This document shows positions 1-6,425 of a DNA stretch of 7,003 bases, in pieces. The stretch is from positions 1 through 7,003 of the forward strand of contig VYDF01000216.1 of the NCBI GenBank assembly GCA_009843565.1, read 5' to 3'. A program made the translations under genes and the position numbers. The notes under the pieces are model-generated. The model saw only the letters and a list, made by a program, of their open reading frames with translations, did not search any database and had not been told where the DNA came from. This DNA comes from Acidimicrobiia bacterium (lineage in GTDB: Bacteria; Actinomycetota; Acidimicrobiia; Acidimicrobiales; Bin134). How positions within the stretch are numbered: position 1 is the first letter of the stretch; each line of letters opens with the position of its first letter.

Positions 1-683
1 GGCCACGGCAGCTGCTCGATGCCTACATCGCCGACTATTTGCGGGAAGAGGTAGCCGCAGAGGGCCTGGTTCGAAACCTGCCCGCGTACTCGAGCTTCCT
101 CGACTCAGCTGCCCTGAGCGACGGCGACCCCGTCAACTACTCGAACGTCGCCCGCGAGTGCGGCGTGTCAGGCCCCACGGCAAAGTCCTACTTCGACATC
201 CTCACCGACACGCGGTTGGCCCGATGGCTGCCGCGCTGGCAACGGCGGGCCAAGCGCCGCCTTTCGGGAGCGCCCAAGCTCTACTTCGATGACGTGGGCG
301 TGGTGAATCGCCTTGCCCGCCGGGGCGAACTCGAACGCGGTTCAGATGTGTACGGCAAGGCATTCGAGAACTGGGTCTTCCACGAACTCTCCGCCTTCGT
401 CTCCTACCGCGACCTCGACGAGCAGATCACCTACTGGCGGCTCCCCAGCGGCATCGAGGTCGACTTCGTGATCGGAGATATGTGCCTGGCCATCGAGGCG
501 AAAGCGACCGCCAACATCACTCGCAAGCACCTCAAGGGCCTCCGAACCCTGGCCGAGGAGCATCCCGGTGTCCGCAGAATGGTGGTATGCCTCGAATCCC
601 GTCCCCGCCGCACCGACGACGGAATCGACATCGTGCCCGCCACCGACTTCGCCCCCCGACTATGGCAAGGCGACATCGCCTAG
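1..683 (+). CDS. ATP-binding protein with DUF4143 / PD-(D/E)XK-like C-terminal region (3' part, start outside window)
   Basis: The reading frame is open from the left edge (first full codon at base 3) to TAG at 681-683, so the gene begins upstream and its Walker motifs are not visible. What remains matches the C-terminal half of the AAA_14/DUF4143 family. It starts with the typical RQLLDAYIADYLREE helix and RNLPAYSSFL. A winged-helix-like stretch follows (NYSNVARECGVSGPTAKSY), then the family hallmark KLYFDDVGVVNRLA near 277-315. The end resembles a PD-(D/E)XK nuclease fold: Glu at 366-368 in FENWVFHEL, Asp at 462-464 in IEVDFVI, and E-A-K at 495-503. The family is widespread and often in accessory DNA; its cellular role is poorly defined, and nuclease activity has not been shown from sequence. 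A TTG at 39 is not the true start because homology continues upstream of it. The gene converges on the FN3 gene and is separated from it by a hairpin. Confidence 0.85.
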   Translation, partial: PRQLLDAYIADYLREEVAAEGLVRNLPAYSSFLDSAALSDGDPVNYSNVARECGVSGPTAKSYFDILTDTRLARWLPRWQRRAKRRLSGAPKLYFDDVGVVNRLARRGELERGSDVYGKAFENWVFHELSAFVSYRDLDEQITYWRLPSGIEVDFVIGDMCLAIEAKATANITRKHLKGLRTLAEEHPGVRRMVVCLESRPRRTDDGIDIVPATDFAPRLWQGDIA

Positions 684-793
684 CCGAACAGAATCAAGGT
701 GCGTTCAGCTGCTCGCTGGGAGTGGGGCCTCATCACCATGTGCTGCAGCGGGGGCTTGGGCACCGGCACCCTTATTGAGAGGGTCTAGCCCCG

Positions 794-836
794 CGGCATC
801 CTCAACCGGCGGGGATTCCGCAGGTTGAGGATGCCG
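794..836. terminator. Perfect 14-bp inverted repeat between convergent genes, likely bidirectional terminator
   Basis: CGGCATCCTCAACC at 794-807 is followed by its exact reverse complement at 823-836. The 15-base loop can fold further: GCGG at 809-812 pairs with CCGC at 818-821, leaving a 5-base tip. The element lies 110 bases after the ATPase stop and only 11 bases past the FN3 gene stop, so it would end up in the 3' end of both transcripts. There is no U-rich tail on either strand, so it is not a classic intrinsic terminator; in high-GC bacteria tail-less hairpins are common at such sites. A dispersed palindromic repeat is the alternative. The rest of 684-847 shows no gene. Confidence 0.65.
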
Positions 837-847
837 AGTGAGCTACG

Positions 848-3800
848 TCAATTGGTGGGGCAGTCCGCGGTTACGTCGGACCAATTTGTATTTTCGCGAG
901 CGGTTTCGCTCGTGGTGTCGCTCCAGGGACCGGCACCGTACGAATTGACGGCTTGGACCCGTACTCCGATTCGACGACCGCATGGGAGATTGCCAATCAG
1001 CAGACTGCTGCCGTTTTCATCGGTAGTACCGGCGCTGGTCCAGCCGCCGCACGTATACCAGTCGTCGGAGGTATCGGTTGGGGTGCCTCTGGTATTGACG
1101 CTGACGAAGCATCGCTGGACGTTGTAGCTGGTGATGGCCGGTTCACCTCTGTTGCTGGGAGCGGACCAGTTGACAGTCACCTCGTTCGTACCTCCTGAGA
1201 CGCTCGAGACAGTGGGCGCAAGGGGTCTACCGGTGGGGGTGGTGGACTTTTGAGCCCACGTGCTTTCTCCGGCGTCGGTGTGGGTACGGATCTGCACGTC
1301 GTATCGGCCGCCGATGGGGAGGCCGTTGATGGTGGTATTTGTGGCGCTGCCGAAGTAGTGGAAGCTCCAGTTGCTACCGCTGGTCCGGTACTGCAGGGTG
1401 TAGCCGTTGATGGTTGATCCGCCGGAGGTACCCGAGCCGTCGGTGTCTTCGGGTGCGACCCAATTTACGGTCAGGTTGACCAAGTTGTTTGCGTAGGCCT
1501 CGGTGAATGTGATGTCGGTGGGGTCAGGTCGGATTGGCCGAGTGGCCGGGGTGCCTACGACGGTGCCTGACCAATTCCGGGTATCGCCATCCATTCGGTT
1601 TGTGCTGTTGATGGCGCTGACCCTGAAGGAGTATCGGTTGCCGTTTGTGAGGCCACTAACGGTGATCGAGGTGCTCGTAGTTGTCCGGTATTGGGTAAGG
1701 GTATTGTCGCTGCAACTGCCAGTAGTTACGTCTGTGGGGGTTTGGTCGTCCTGGCATTCCACGATATAGCGCTCAATTCGGGCACCGTTGGCCTCGGGTG
1801 CAGTCCAACTCAGCCGTACCTGGCGGTTTCCGATAGTAACGGTGGGCGCGTCGGGTGCCTCCGGGGCGATGGGAGCATCTGTGGTTGCGAAAGAACTGGC
1901 GCTGACGTCGCTCCACGGGCCGTTTCCGTGGATATTGACTGCTCGGACTCGCACGCTGTAAGGCGTACTGCCGTTGAGACCGGTGATGGCGTAGCTGGTG
2001 GCGGTTTCGTCGATGTCGGCATCAGGGGCAGTGCGCCACCCGCCTGTGCATGGATAGGTGGTTGTTGGTACCTGGTTGACGGTAGCGGTGTGCTCCCTTG
2101 CGGTACACCACTGGACGTCGTAGTCGGTAATGGCCGATGCACCTATGTCGGGCGCAGTCCAGCCCGCGGTCATGCCGCCGCGGCTGACGCCGGAGACTGA
2201 CACAGGATCGGGTTTGGCCGGTGTACCGGTCGGACGGGTGGTGGCTTGGACCCAACTGCTGTCGCCACCGGCGTTGTGGGCCCGGATTTGCACGTAGTAC
2301 GTGGGGCCCACGGCGAGGCCAGTGATCTGAACTGGATAGCCGGCCCCACTGTTGTCGCCGAAGTAGGCAAAGCTCCAATTTCCGGTGCTGGCCCGGTATT
2401 GCACGGTGTAGCCGGTGATGGCCGATCCCCCGTCATCGGTGGTCGTCCCATCATCCCTGCTGGGCGCGTCCCAAGTGACGCTGAGGTTGACCGTGCCGGT
2501 TCCGTAGCTCGGGGTGATCACAATGTTGCGGGGCTGGCCGGGCCGGGTGGCCGGGACGGCTGTTGTACTCGCCTCAGGGCTGGTTCCGGCGATGTTGGTG
2601 GCGGTGACTCTGAGCGTGTAGGTGTTGCCGTTTTCGAGCCCGGAGATGGTGTAGCTGGTGCCACTGGTGGTGTAAGTGTTGTTGGGGCTGGCCTGGTCGC
2701 AGCGGTGGTTGCCGTCGGAGATTCCGCTCACGCAGGTAATGGTGTAGCGGGTGATGCGGGCTCCCCGGGCGGCGGGCGCTGTCCAACTCAGCCGTATCGA
2801 ACGGTTTCCGGCGGTGGGGGTGAGGCCGGTCGGTGCCAGGGGGGCTTCGGGTTCTTCGGTAGTAGCAGCACTGGCGGCAGTGACCCATCCGCTGGGGCCG
2901 GCGGCATTGAATGCTTGGACTCGCACGAGATAGGAGGTGCTGCCGTTGAGGCCGGTCAAGGTATGGGAGGTGGTGGCCGCGGTGCCGGCGTTGCTATACC
3001 CGCTGACGCAGCGCCAGGTGCCGTCTTGGTTGGCCGCGGCGTTACAACGCTGGACGGTGTAGCCGGTAATGCCCGATGGTGCGATGGGTGCGGTCCAAGT
3101 GGCATTCAACGTGTCGGGCCCTCCAACCGTGACTTGCAGGTTGGTAGGCGTTTCCGGCCGGGTGGGTGTGGTGGCGGTGTCGGTGGCGCTCCAGCCGCTT
3201 TCGCCGGCAGAGTTCACGGCTCGCACCCGCACCCGATAGGTGGTGCTGCTGGCCAGACCGGTAAGGGTGGTGGTGGTGGCCGGCGGATTGCCGCTCACGG
3301 TGCGGGTCTGCCAATTGGCGCAGCCCCCGGAGCAGTACTGCACGGTGTAGCGGGTGATGGGTGATCCGCCATCGGCGGGGGCGGTCCAGGTGACATCAAT
3401 GCCGCGGCCGCTGGTGGTGGCCGTCATGTTGGTGGGGATGCGAGGCACGGCGGCCGGCGTGGCGGAAACGGTGGCCCACCCGCTGCTGCCTGCTCTGTTG
3501 GTGGCTCTCACCCGTATGTCGTAGGCGGTGCCGTTGGCCAGCCCTCTGACCGTGGTCGAGTTGGTGGAAACGGTGGCATAGGCGATCCAGTTGCTGCTGC
3601 CACAGCTGCCCACGGCAATGGCGGTGCCGCCGAGCCGGCACTCGATGGTGTAGTGGGAGATGGGCGAGCCGTTGGAGGGCGGCTCGTTCCACCGCAGGGC
3701 GAGTTGTCGGTCTTCAACGGTGGCGGCCAGGCCAGTGGGGGGGCCTGGTGGGGGGGGGGGGGGGGTGGAGGAAAACACGGTGTTGCTCCACCGGCCGGTT

Positions 3801-5179
3801 CCGCTGCTGTTAAGGGCTTGCACCCGCACCCCGTAGGAGGTTCCGCCCGACAAGCCGGAGATGCCGATGCTGGTGCCAGTGGCGCTGGCGCTGCTCCAAG
3901 AGCTGGCGCAAGCATTGTTGGTGGCGGTACACCACTGGACGGTGTAGCCGGTGATGGCCGACCCGCCGGTGGCGGCCGGTGCGTTCCAGGCCACGGTCAA
4001 CTGATCGGGGCCCCTGCTGATGATCTGCACGCCAGTGGGCTCACCGGGCCGGTTGCTGGGGGAGTTGGTGGTGCCCACCCAGCCGCTGTCTCCAGCGCTG
4101 TTGGTGGCTTGGACGCAGACGCGGTACGAGTGGCTGTTGGCCAGGCCTACCAGCGTCACGGTGGTGGACGAGGTAGTGCCGACAATCCAAGTATTGATGG
4201 TGTTGCGGGTGGGGCAGGTGAAGGCGTTGGCCTTGTAGGCCACCGAGTAGGCGGTTACGGGGGCGCCGCCGTTGTCGACGGGGGCGGTCCAAGTAACTCT
4301 GAGCTGGCTGTCGCCGGCCACGGCGGTGACGTTTCCGGGAGCGCCGGGGGAGGTTGCGGTGGAGGCCGTGGTGCTCCCCCAGTCGCTGGGACCCGACAGG
4401 TTGGTGGCCCAGCCGCAGACGAGATAGGCGACGCCGTTGGTGAGGCCTTCGATGGTGGCGGAGGTGGTCGAGATGATGCGGGGATTCCAGGTGATGTCGA
4501 TGCTGGTGGGGCAGGCGGTGGCATCGCCCTTGTAGGCCACCGTGTAGTCGATGATGGGTGCCCCGCCGTTGTCGGCCGGGGCGATCCAGGTGACGTCTAT
4601 CTGGCCCTCGCCCGCGGTGGCCGAGACGTTACCGGGCGCGCTGGGCGCGGTGGGCGGTGCTGCCGCGTCTCGCAGCGTGTTGACTGCGGCCGAGTCGAGG
4701 GTGAGGAAGCAGCCGATGCTGGCGTGGTATCCCCAGCTCAGGCGGGCCAGTACGGTCCCGCCGTCGGCGGTTTTGGCCACGTCCACCGGCTCAGCGCCGA
4801 ATCGGTGATGGTCAAAGCAGCGGGCAGAGGTATCGGTCTGGCCCTGAGGCAGACTCGGGGGTGGGCCCGCGGCTCGCAGGGCGGATACGGCGTCGCCGTC
4901 GAGGGACAGGAAGCAGCCGATACTGGTGTGATATCCCCAGCTCACCTGGGCCAGCACGGTCTCGCCGTCGGCGGTTTTGGCCACGTCCACCGGCTCGGCG
5001 CCAAACAGGTGAAACTCCGAGCAACGCTCGGCTGCGCTCTGGTTGGCCGTCTGGGCCGTTGCCCCCTGGGCACTGGCGACGACAAGACCGGTTGCTGCCA
5101 GCACGAATGCCAGCACCAGTCCCACACCCCGTCGGGACCATTTCGCGTCGAAAGAGGCTGGCAATCCTGCAAAGAGCAT
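848..5179 (-). CDS. Exported repeat protein: signal peptide, two tandem Cys modules, twelve fibronectin type III domains
   Basis: The gene encodes 1443 residues on the minus strand, ATG at 5177-5179 and TGA at 848-850. Residues 1-17 are a charged N-region, 18-37 a hydrophobic stretch, with A-S-A (35-37) or A-T-A (40-42) as plausible signal peptidase sites. Residues 53-104 and 121-172 are two copies of a module I do not recognise. Twelve FN3 domains follow, at about 178-277, 278-377, 379-474, 479-576, 580-672, 676-774, 781-876, 881-985, 988-1101, 1108-1211, 1217-1314 and 1319-1427, each with W.AP near the start and a G(L)..G..Y.VRV.A.N..G...W pattern. A six-proline linker (473-478) separates domains 3 and 4. 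All 26 cysteines fall as pairs within modules, which suits disulfides in a secreted protein. No enzyme domain, LPXTG motif or C-terminal membrane segment is seen. The role is probably adhesion or matrix binding, by inference only. A leaderless-type promoter precedes the start. The domain assignment is firm; the function is unknown. Confidence 0.93.
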   Translation of the reverse strand: MLFAGLPASFDAKWSRRGVGLVLAFVLAATGLVVASAQGATAQTANQSAAERCSEFHLFGAEPVDVAKTADGETVLAQVSWGYHTSIGCFLSLDGDAVSALRAAGPPPSLPQGQTDTSARCFDHHRFGAEPVDVAKTADGGTVLARLSWGYHASIGCFLTLDSAAVNTLRDAAAPPTAPSAPGNVSATAGEGQIDVTWIAPADNGGAPIIDYTVAYKGDATACPTSIDITWNPRIISTTSATIEGLTNGVAYLVCGWATNLSGPSDWGSTTASTATSPGAPGNVTAVAGDSQLRVTWTAPVDNGGAPVTAYSVAYKANAFTCPTRNTINTWIVGTTSSTTVTLVGLANSHSYRVCVQATNSAGDSGWVGTTNSPSNRPGEPTGVQIISRGPDQLTVAWNAPAATGGSAITGYTVQWCTATNNACASSWSSASATGTSIGISGLSGGTSYGVRVQALNSSGTGRWSNTVFSSTPPPPPPGPPTGLAATVEDRQLALRWNEPPSNGSPISHYTIECRLGGTAIAVGSCGSSNWIAYATVSTNSTTVRGLANGTAYDIRVRATNRAGSSGWATVSATPAAVPRIPTNMTATTSGRGIDVTWTAPADGGSPITRYTVQYCSGGCANWQTRTVSGNPPATTTTLTGLASSTTYRVRVRAVNSAGESGWSATDTATTPTRPETPTNLQVTVGGPDTLNATWTAPIAPSGITGYTVQRCNAAANQDGTWRCVSGYSNAGTAATTSHTLTGLNGSTSYLVRVQAFNAAGPSGWVTAASAATTEEPEAPLAPTGLTPTAGNRSIRLSWTAPAARGARITRYTITCVSGISDGNHRCDQASPNNTYTTSGTSYTISGLENGNTYTLRVTATNIAGTSPEASTTAVPATRPGQPRNIVITPSYGTGTVNLSVTWDAPSRDDGTTTDDGGSAITGYTVQYRASTGNWSFAYFGDNSGAGYPVQITGLAVGPTYYVQIRAHNAGGDSSWVQATTRPTGTPAKPDPVSVSGVSRGGMTAGWTAPDIGASAITDYDVQWCTAREHTATVNQVPTTTYPCTGGWRTAPDADIDETATSYAITGLNGSTPYSVRVRAVNIHGNGPWSDVSASSFATTDAPIAPEAPDAPTVTIGNRQVRLSWTAPEANGARIERYIVECQDDQTPTDVTTGSCSDNTLTQYRTTTSTSITVSGLTNGNRYSFRVSAINSTNRMDGDTRNWSGTVVGTPATRPIRPDPTDITFTEAYANNLVNLTVNWVAPEDTDGSGTSGGSTINGYTLQYRTSGSNWSFHYFGSATNTTINGLPIGGRYDVQIRTHTDAGESTWAQKSTTPTGRPLAPTVSSVSGGTNEVTVNWSAPSNRGEPAITSYNVQRCFVSVNTRGTPTDTSDDWYTCGGWTSAGTTDENGSSLLIGNLPCGRRIGVRVQAVNSYGAGPWSDTTSETARENTNWSDVTADCPTN
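899..4648 (-). repeat. Array of twelve FN3 coding repeats with a three-domain higher-order period
   Basis: Each unit is roughly 280-340 bp. Units are diverged overall, but short stretches are nearly identical, notably the codons for the ITGYTV strand: 2405-2425 and 3941-3961 are the same 21 bases, and close variants occur near 1398, 2738, 3055 and 3339. By motif the last nine domains fall into three successive triplets: residues 479-774, 781-1101 and 1108-1427. First members (4, 7, 10) carry Y.IxC followed by a second Cys 11-14 residues on. Second members (5, 8, 11) carry YT(V/L)QY with NW soon after. Third members (6, 9, 12) carry Y.VQ(W/R)C and a second Cys. Domain 3 is of the third type, while domains 1 and 2 resemble each other (VAYK...CPT). 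The pattern implies growth by duplication of three-domain blocks. Confidence 0.85.
3750..3765. repeat. Homopolymer of 16 G (16 C in the FN3 coding strand), candidate slippage tract
   Basis: An uninterrupted run of 16 G on the plus strand lies inside the FN3 gene and encodes most of the six-proline linker at residues 473-478. A second run of 7 G lies at 3737-3743. At the length given here the gene is in frame. Losing one base shifts reading to a frame that stops at 3508-3510; gaining one shifts it to TGA at 3714-3716, about a dozen codons later. Either change removes FN3 domains 4-12. Runs of this kind drive phase variation of surface proteins in several bacteria; that it does so here is inference, and a sequencing length error in the run is possible. 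Confidence 0.9.
4703..4822 (-). repeat. Direct repeat copy 2 (second Cys module of the FN3 protein)
   Basis: This 120-bp segment aligns without gaps to 4907-5026, offset 204 bp (68 codons), with about 100 of 120 positions identical by hand count. A central stretch around 4757-4791 is unbroken. It encodes most of residues 121-159, including FGAEPVDVAKTADG and SWGYHASIGCFL. The similarity at DNA level points to a fairly recent tandem duplication or to gene conversion between the copies. Confidence 0.9.
4907..5026 (-). repeat. Direct repeat copy 1 (first Cys module of the FN3 protein)
   Basis: This is the partner of 4703-4822 and encodes residues 52-91 of the exported protein, with FGAEPVDVAKTADG and SWGYHTSIGCFL and cysteines 53 and 89. 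In both copies the segment starts at the first Cys and continues through the second Cys; the adjoining AV..LR.A tail is also conserved in protein but more loosely in DNA. Equal 68-residue spacing of all conserved positions shows a clean tandem duplication placed directly after the signal peptide. Confidence 0.9.
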
Positions 5180-5186
5180 GGGGAAA

Positions 5187-5192
5187 ACTATA
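5187..5192 (-). promoter_or_regulatory. Predicted -10 box of a leaderless promoter for the FN3 gene
   Basis: On the minus strand TATAGT (one mismatch to TATAAT) ends exactly 7 bases before the ATG at 5179. This spacing would start transcription at or next to the A of the start codon, the arrangement known for leaderless mRNAs in actinobacteria. It agrees with the absence of a convincing Shine-Dalgarno sequence just upstream of the ATG. A good -35 box is not seen; ATGACA at 5214-5219 is 21 bases away, which is longer than usual. Confidence 0.55.
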
Positions 5193-5219
5193 TCTCACTC
5201 AATCCCCAGCAGATGTCAT

Positions 5220-5257
5220 GCCCCAGGGGCGTTTTTGGGCGGAAAATGCCCTATCGT
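5220..5257. promoter_or_regulatory. Two small inverted repeats and a possible -10 box in the divergent promoter region
   Basis: GCCCCAGGGGC at 5220-5230 is a perfect short palindrome followed by G and five T. Next, GGGC at 5237-5240 and GCCC at 5248-5251 flank an AT-richer GGAAAAT. TATCGT at 5252-5257 fits the loose TANNNT -10 form and ends 9 bases before the dehydrogenase ATG, so that transcript may also have a very short or no leader. The palindromes lie between the two divergent starts and could bind a regulator acting on one or both genes. No specific regulator motif is recognised. Confidence 0.35.
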
Positions 5258-5266
5258 GGTCACGCT

Positions 5267-6412
5267 ATGGACACCGAGCTGGCCGACGAACTGGTCGGCG
5301 CCATCCGCACCTGGGTGGACCGAGAGGTGGTGCCCAACGCTCCCGACCTGGAGCACGCCGACGAGTTTCCCGAGGCCATGTTCAACCAGATGTGCGAGTT
5401 TGGCCTGTTCGGAGCCACCATTAGCCCCGCCTACGGCGGATTGGGCCTGGACGCCACCACCTACGCCCGCATCATCGAGGAGCTGTCTCGGGGGTGGATG
5501 TCTCTGGCCGGCATCCTCAACACCCACAAGATCGCCGCCACCATGATCAGCCGCTACGGCACCGATGAGCAGCGGGAACGCTTCTTGCCCCGCATGTGCG
5601 ACGGGTCGTTTCGGTCGGCCTTCTCGCTGTCTGAACCCGACGCCGGCAGCGACACCCGCAACATCCGCTGCCGGGCGGAGCCCGACGGCGACGAGTGGAT
5701 TGTCAATGGCACCAAAATGTGGGTGACCAACGGCATGAGGGCCCAAATGGTGATGCTGTTGGCTCGCACCCCCGACGACCGCATCACCTGCTTCATCGTG
5801 GAGAAAGAGCCAGGGCCGGGCGCCGACGGTCTCACCGTGTCGCGCACCATTCCCAAGCTGGGCTACAAGGGGGTGGAGACGGTGGAGATGGCCTACGCCG
5901 ACTTCCGGGTCCCCGACGCCAACGTGCTGGGCGGCCCCGACGGGGTGGGCCACGGGCTGGGCTATGCCCTCTCGGCGCTGGAGCTGGGGCGGATCAACAT
6001 CGCGGCCCGAGCGGTGGGGGTGGCCCAAGCCGCCTTGGAAGCGGCCATGAAGTACGCCCAGGAGCGGGAGACGTTCGGTCGGCCCATCTACGACCATCAG
6101 GCCATCGGGTTCAAGCTGGCCGAGATGGCCACCAAGCTCCACGCCGCCCGGTTGATGACCTACGACGCCGCCCGCCGCTACGACTCCGGCGAGCGCATCG
6201 ACTTGGAGGCGGGCATGGCCAAGCTGTTCGCGTCCGAAGCCGCCTTCGAGATCGCCTCCGACGCGCTGCGCATCCACGGGGGCAACGGCTACACCGAGGA
6301 GTACCCGGTGGAGCGCTACTTCCGGGACACGCCCCTCATGATCATCGGCGAAGGAACAAGTGAGATTCAAAAGATGGTGATCGCCCGCCAACTGCGCGAT
6401 CGGTATTCGTAA
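5267..6412 (+). CDS. Acyl-CoA dehydrogenase, FAD-dependent (complete, 381 aa)
   Basis: The protein has the usual length and layout of the soluble acyl-CoA dehydrogenase family, which introduces an alpha,beta double bond into acyl-CoA and passes electrons to electron-transfer flavoprotein. The N-terminal helical domain starts MDTELADELVGAI. The middle beta domain holds the signature SEPDAGSD (122-129) and WIVNGTKMWVTNG. The C-terminal helical domain holds RETFGRP (267-273), RIHGGNGYTEEYP and GEGTSEIQ; Glu362 is at the position of the general base used by short- and medium-chain family members, so an active enzyme is expected. The ATG at 5267 is preferred because homology begins there; an in-frame ATG at 5246 would add seven residues. 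No strong ribosome binding site precedes it, so a leaderless start is possible. Thirteen bases separate it from a second dehydrogenase gene, indicating an operon. Chain length and substrate cannot be told from sequence. Confidence 0.95.
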   Translation: MDTELADELVGAIRTWVDREVVPNAPDLEHADEFPEAMFNQMCEFGLFGATISPAYGGLGLDATTYARIIEELSRGWMSLAGILNTHKIAATMISRYGTDEQRERFLPRMCDGSFRSAFSLSEPDAGSDTRNIRCRAEPDGDEWIVNGTKMWVTNGMRAQMVMLLARTPDDRITCFIVEKEPGPGADGLTVSRTIPKLGYKGVETVEMAYADFRVPDANVLGGPDGVGHGLGYALSALELGRINIAARAVGVAQAALEAAMKYAQERETFGRPIYDHQAIGFKLAEMATKLHAARLMTYDAARRYDSGERIDLEAGMAKLFASEAAFEIASDALRIHGGNGYTEEYPVERYFRDTPLMIIGEGTSEIQKMVIARQLRDRYS

Positions 6413-6420
6413 GAAAGGGA
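6413..6420 (+). promoter_or_regulatory. Ribosome binding site of the second dehydrogenase
   Basis: GAAAGGGA directly follows the TAA of the first dehydrogenase and lies 5 bases before a GTG at 6426-6428. It supports GTG as the start and translation in an operon, in contrast to the first gene, which lacks such a site. Confidence 0.7.
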
Positions 6421-6425
6421 CTTCA

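Noticed and set aside
684..847. A small gene in the convergent gap
   Set aside because: Open frames here merely extend from neighbouring genes in wrong frames, with no ribosome binding site; the hairpin explains the notable structure.
2246..3364. 372-codon plus-strand open frame
   Set aside because: It is antisense to FN3 domains 5-8, glycine-rich, and repeats with the same period as the FN3 array; no independent coding evidence.
3508..3915. Minus-strand open frame of 135 codons across the poly-C run, as a separate gene
   Set aside because: It is a shifted frame inside the FN3 gene and proline-rich from the C run. It matters only as the frame entered if one base of the run is lost.
848..4660. 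The repeat-rich region as a CRISPR array or satellite
   Set aside because: Units are about 300 bp, diverged, and keep one open reading frame with FN3 motifs; there are no short identical repeats with unique spacers.
5220..5236. Palindrome plus T-run as an intrinsic terminator on the plus strand
   Set aside because: No plus-strand gene ends just upstream, and the stem is only four to five pairs with a tiny loop, so an operator-like role is at least as likely.
3653..5266. Long plus-strand open frame running antisense through the FN3 gene and in frame into the first dehydrogenase
   Set aside because: Its product is low-complexity Gly/Ala/Val-rich sequence with no family features; it mirrors the repeat and GC bias of the FN3 gene. 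The dehydrogenase homology begins only at 5267.
5216..6391. 391-codon minus-strand open frame over the first dehydrogenase
   Set aside because: It is the antisense shadow of a clearly recognised enzyme gene, as expected from GC-rich third codon positions.
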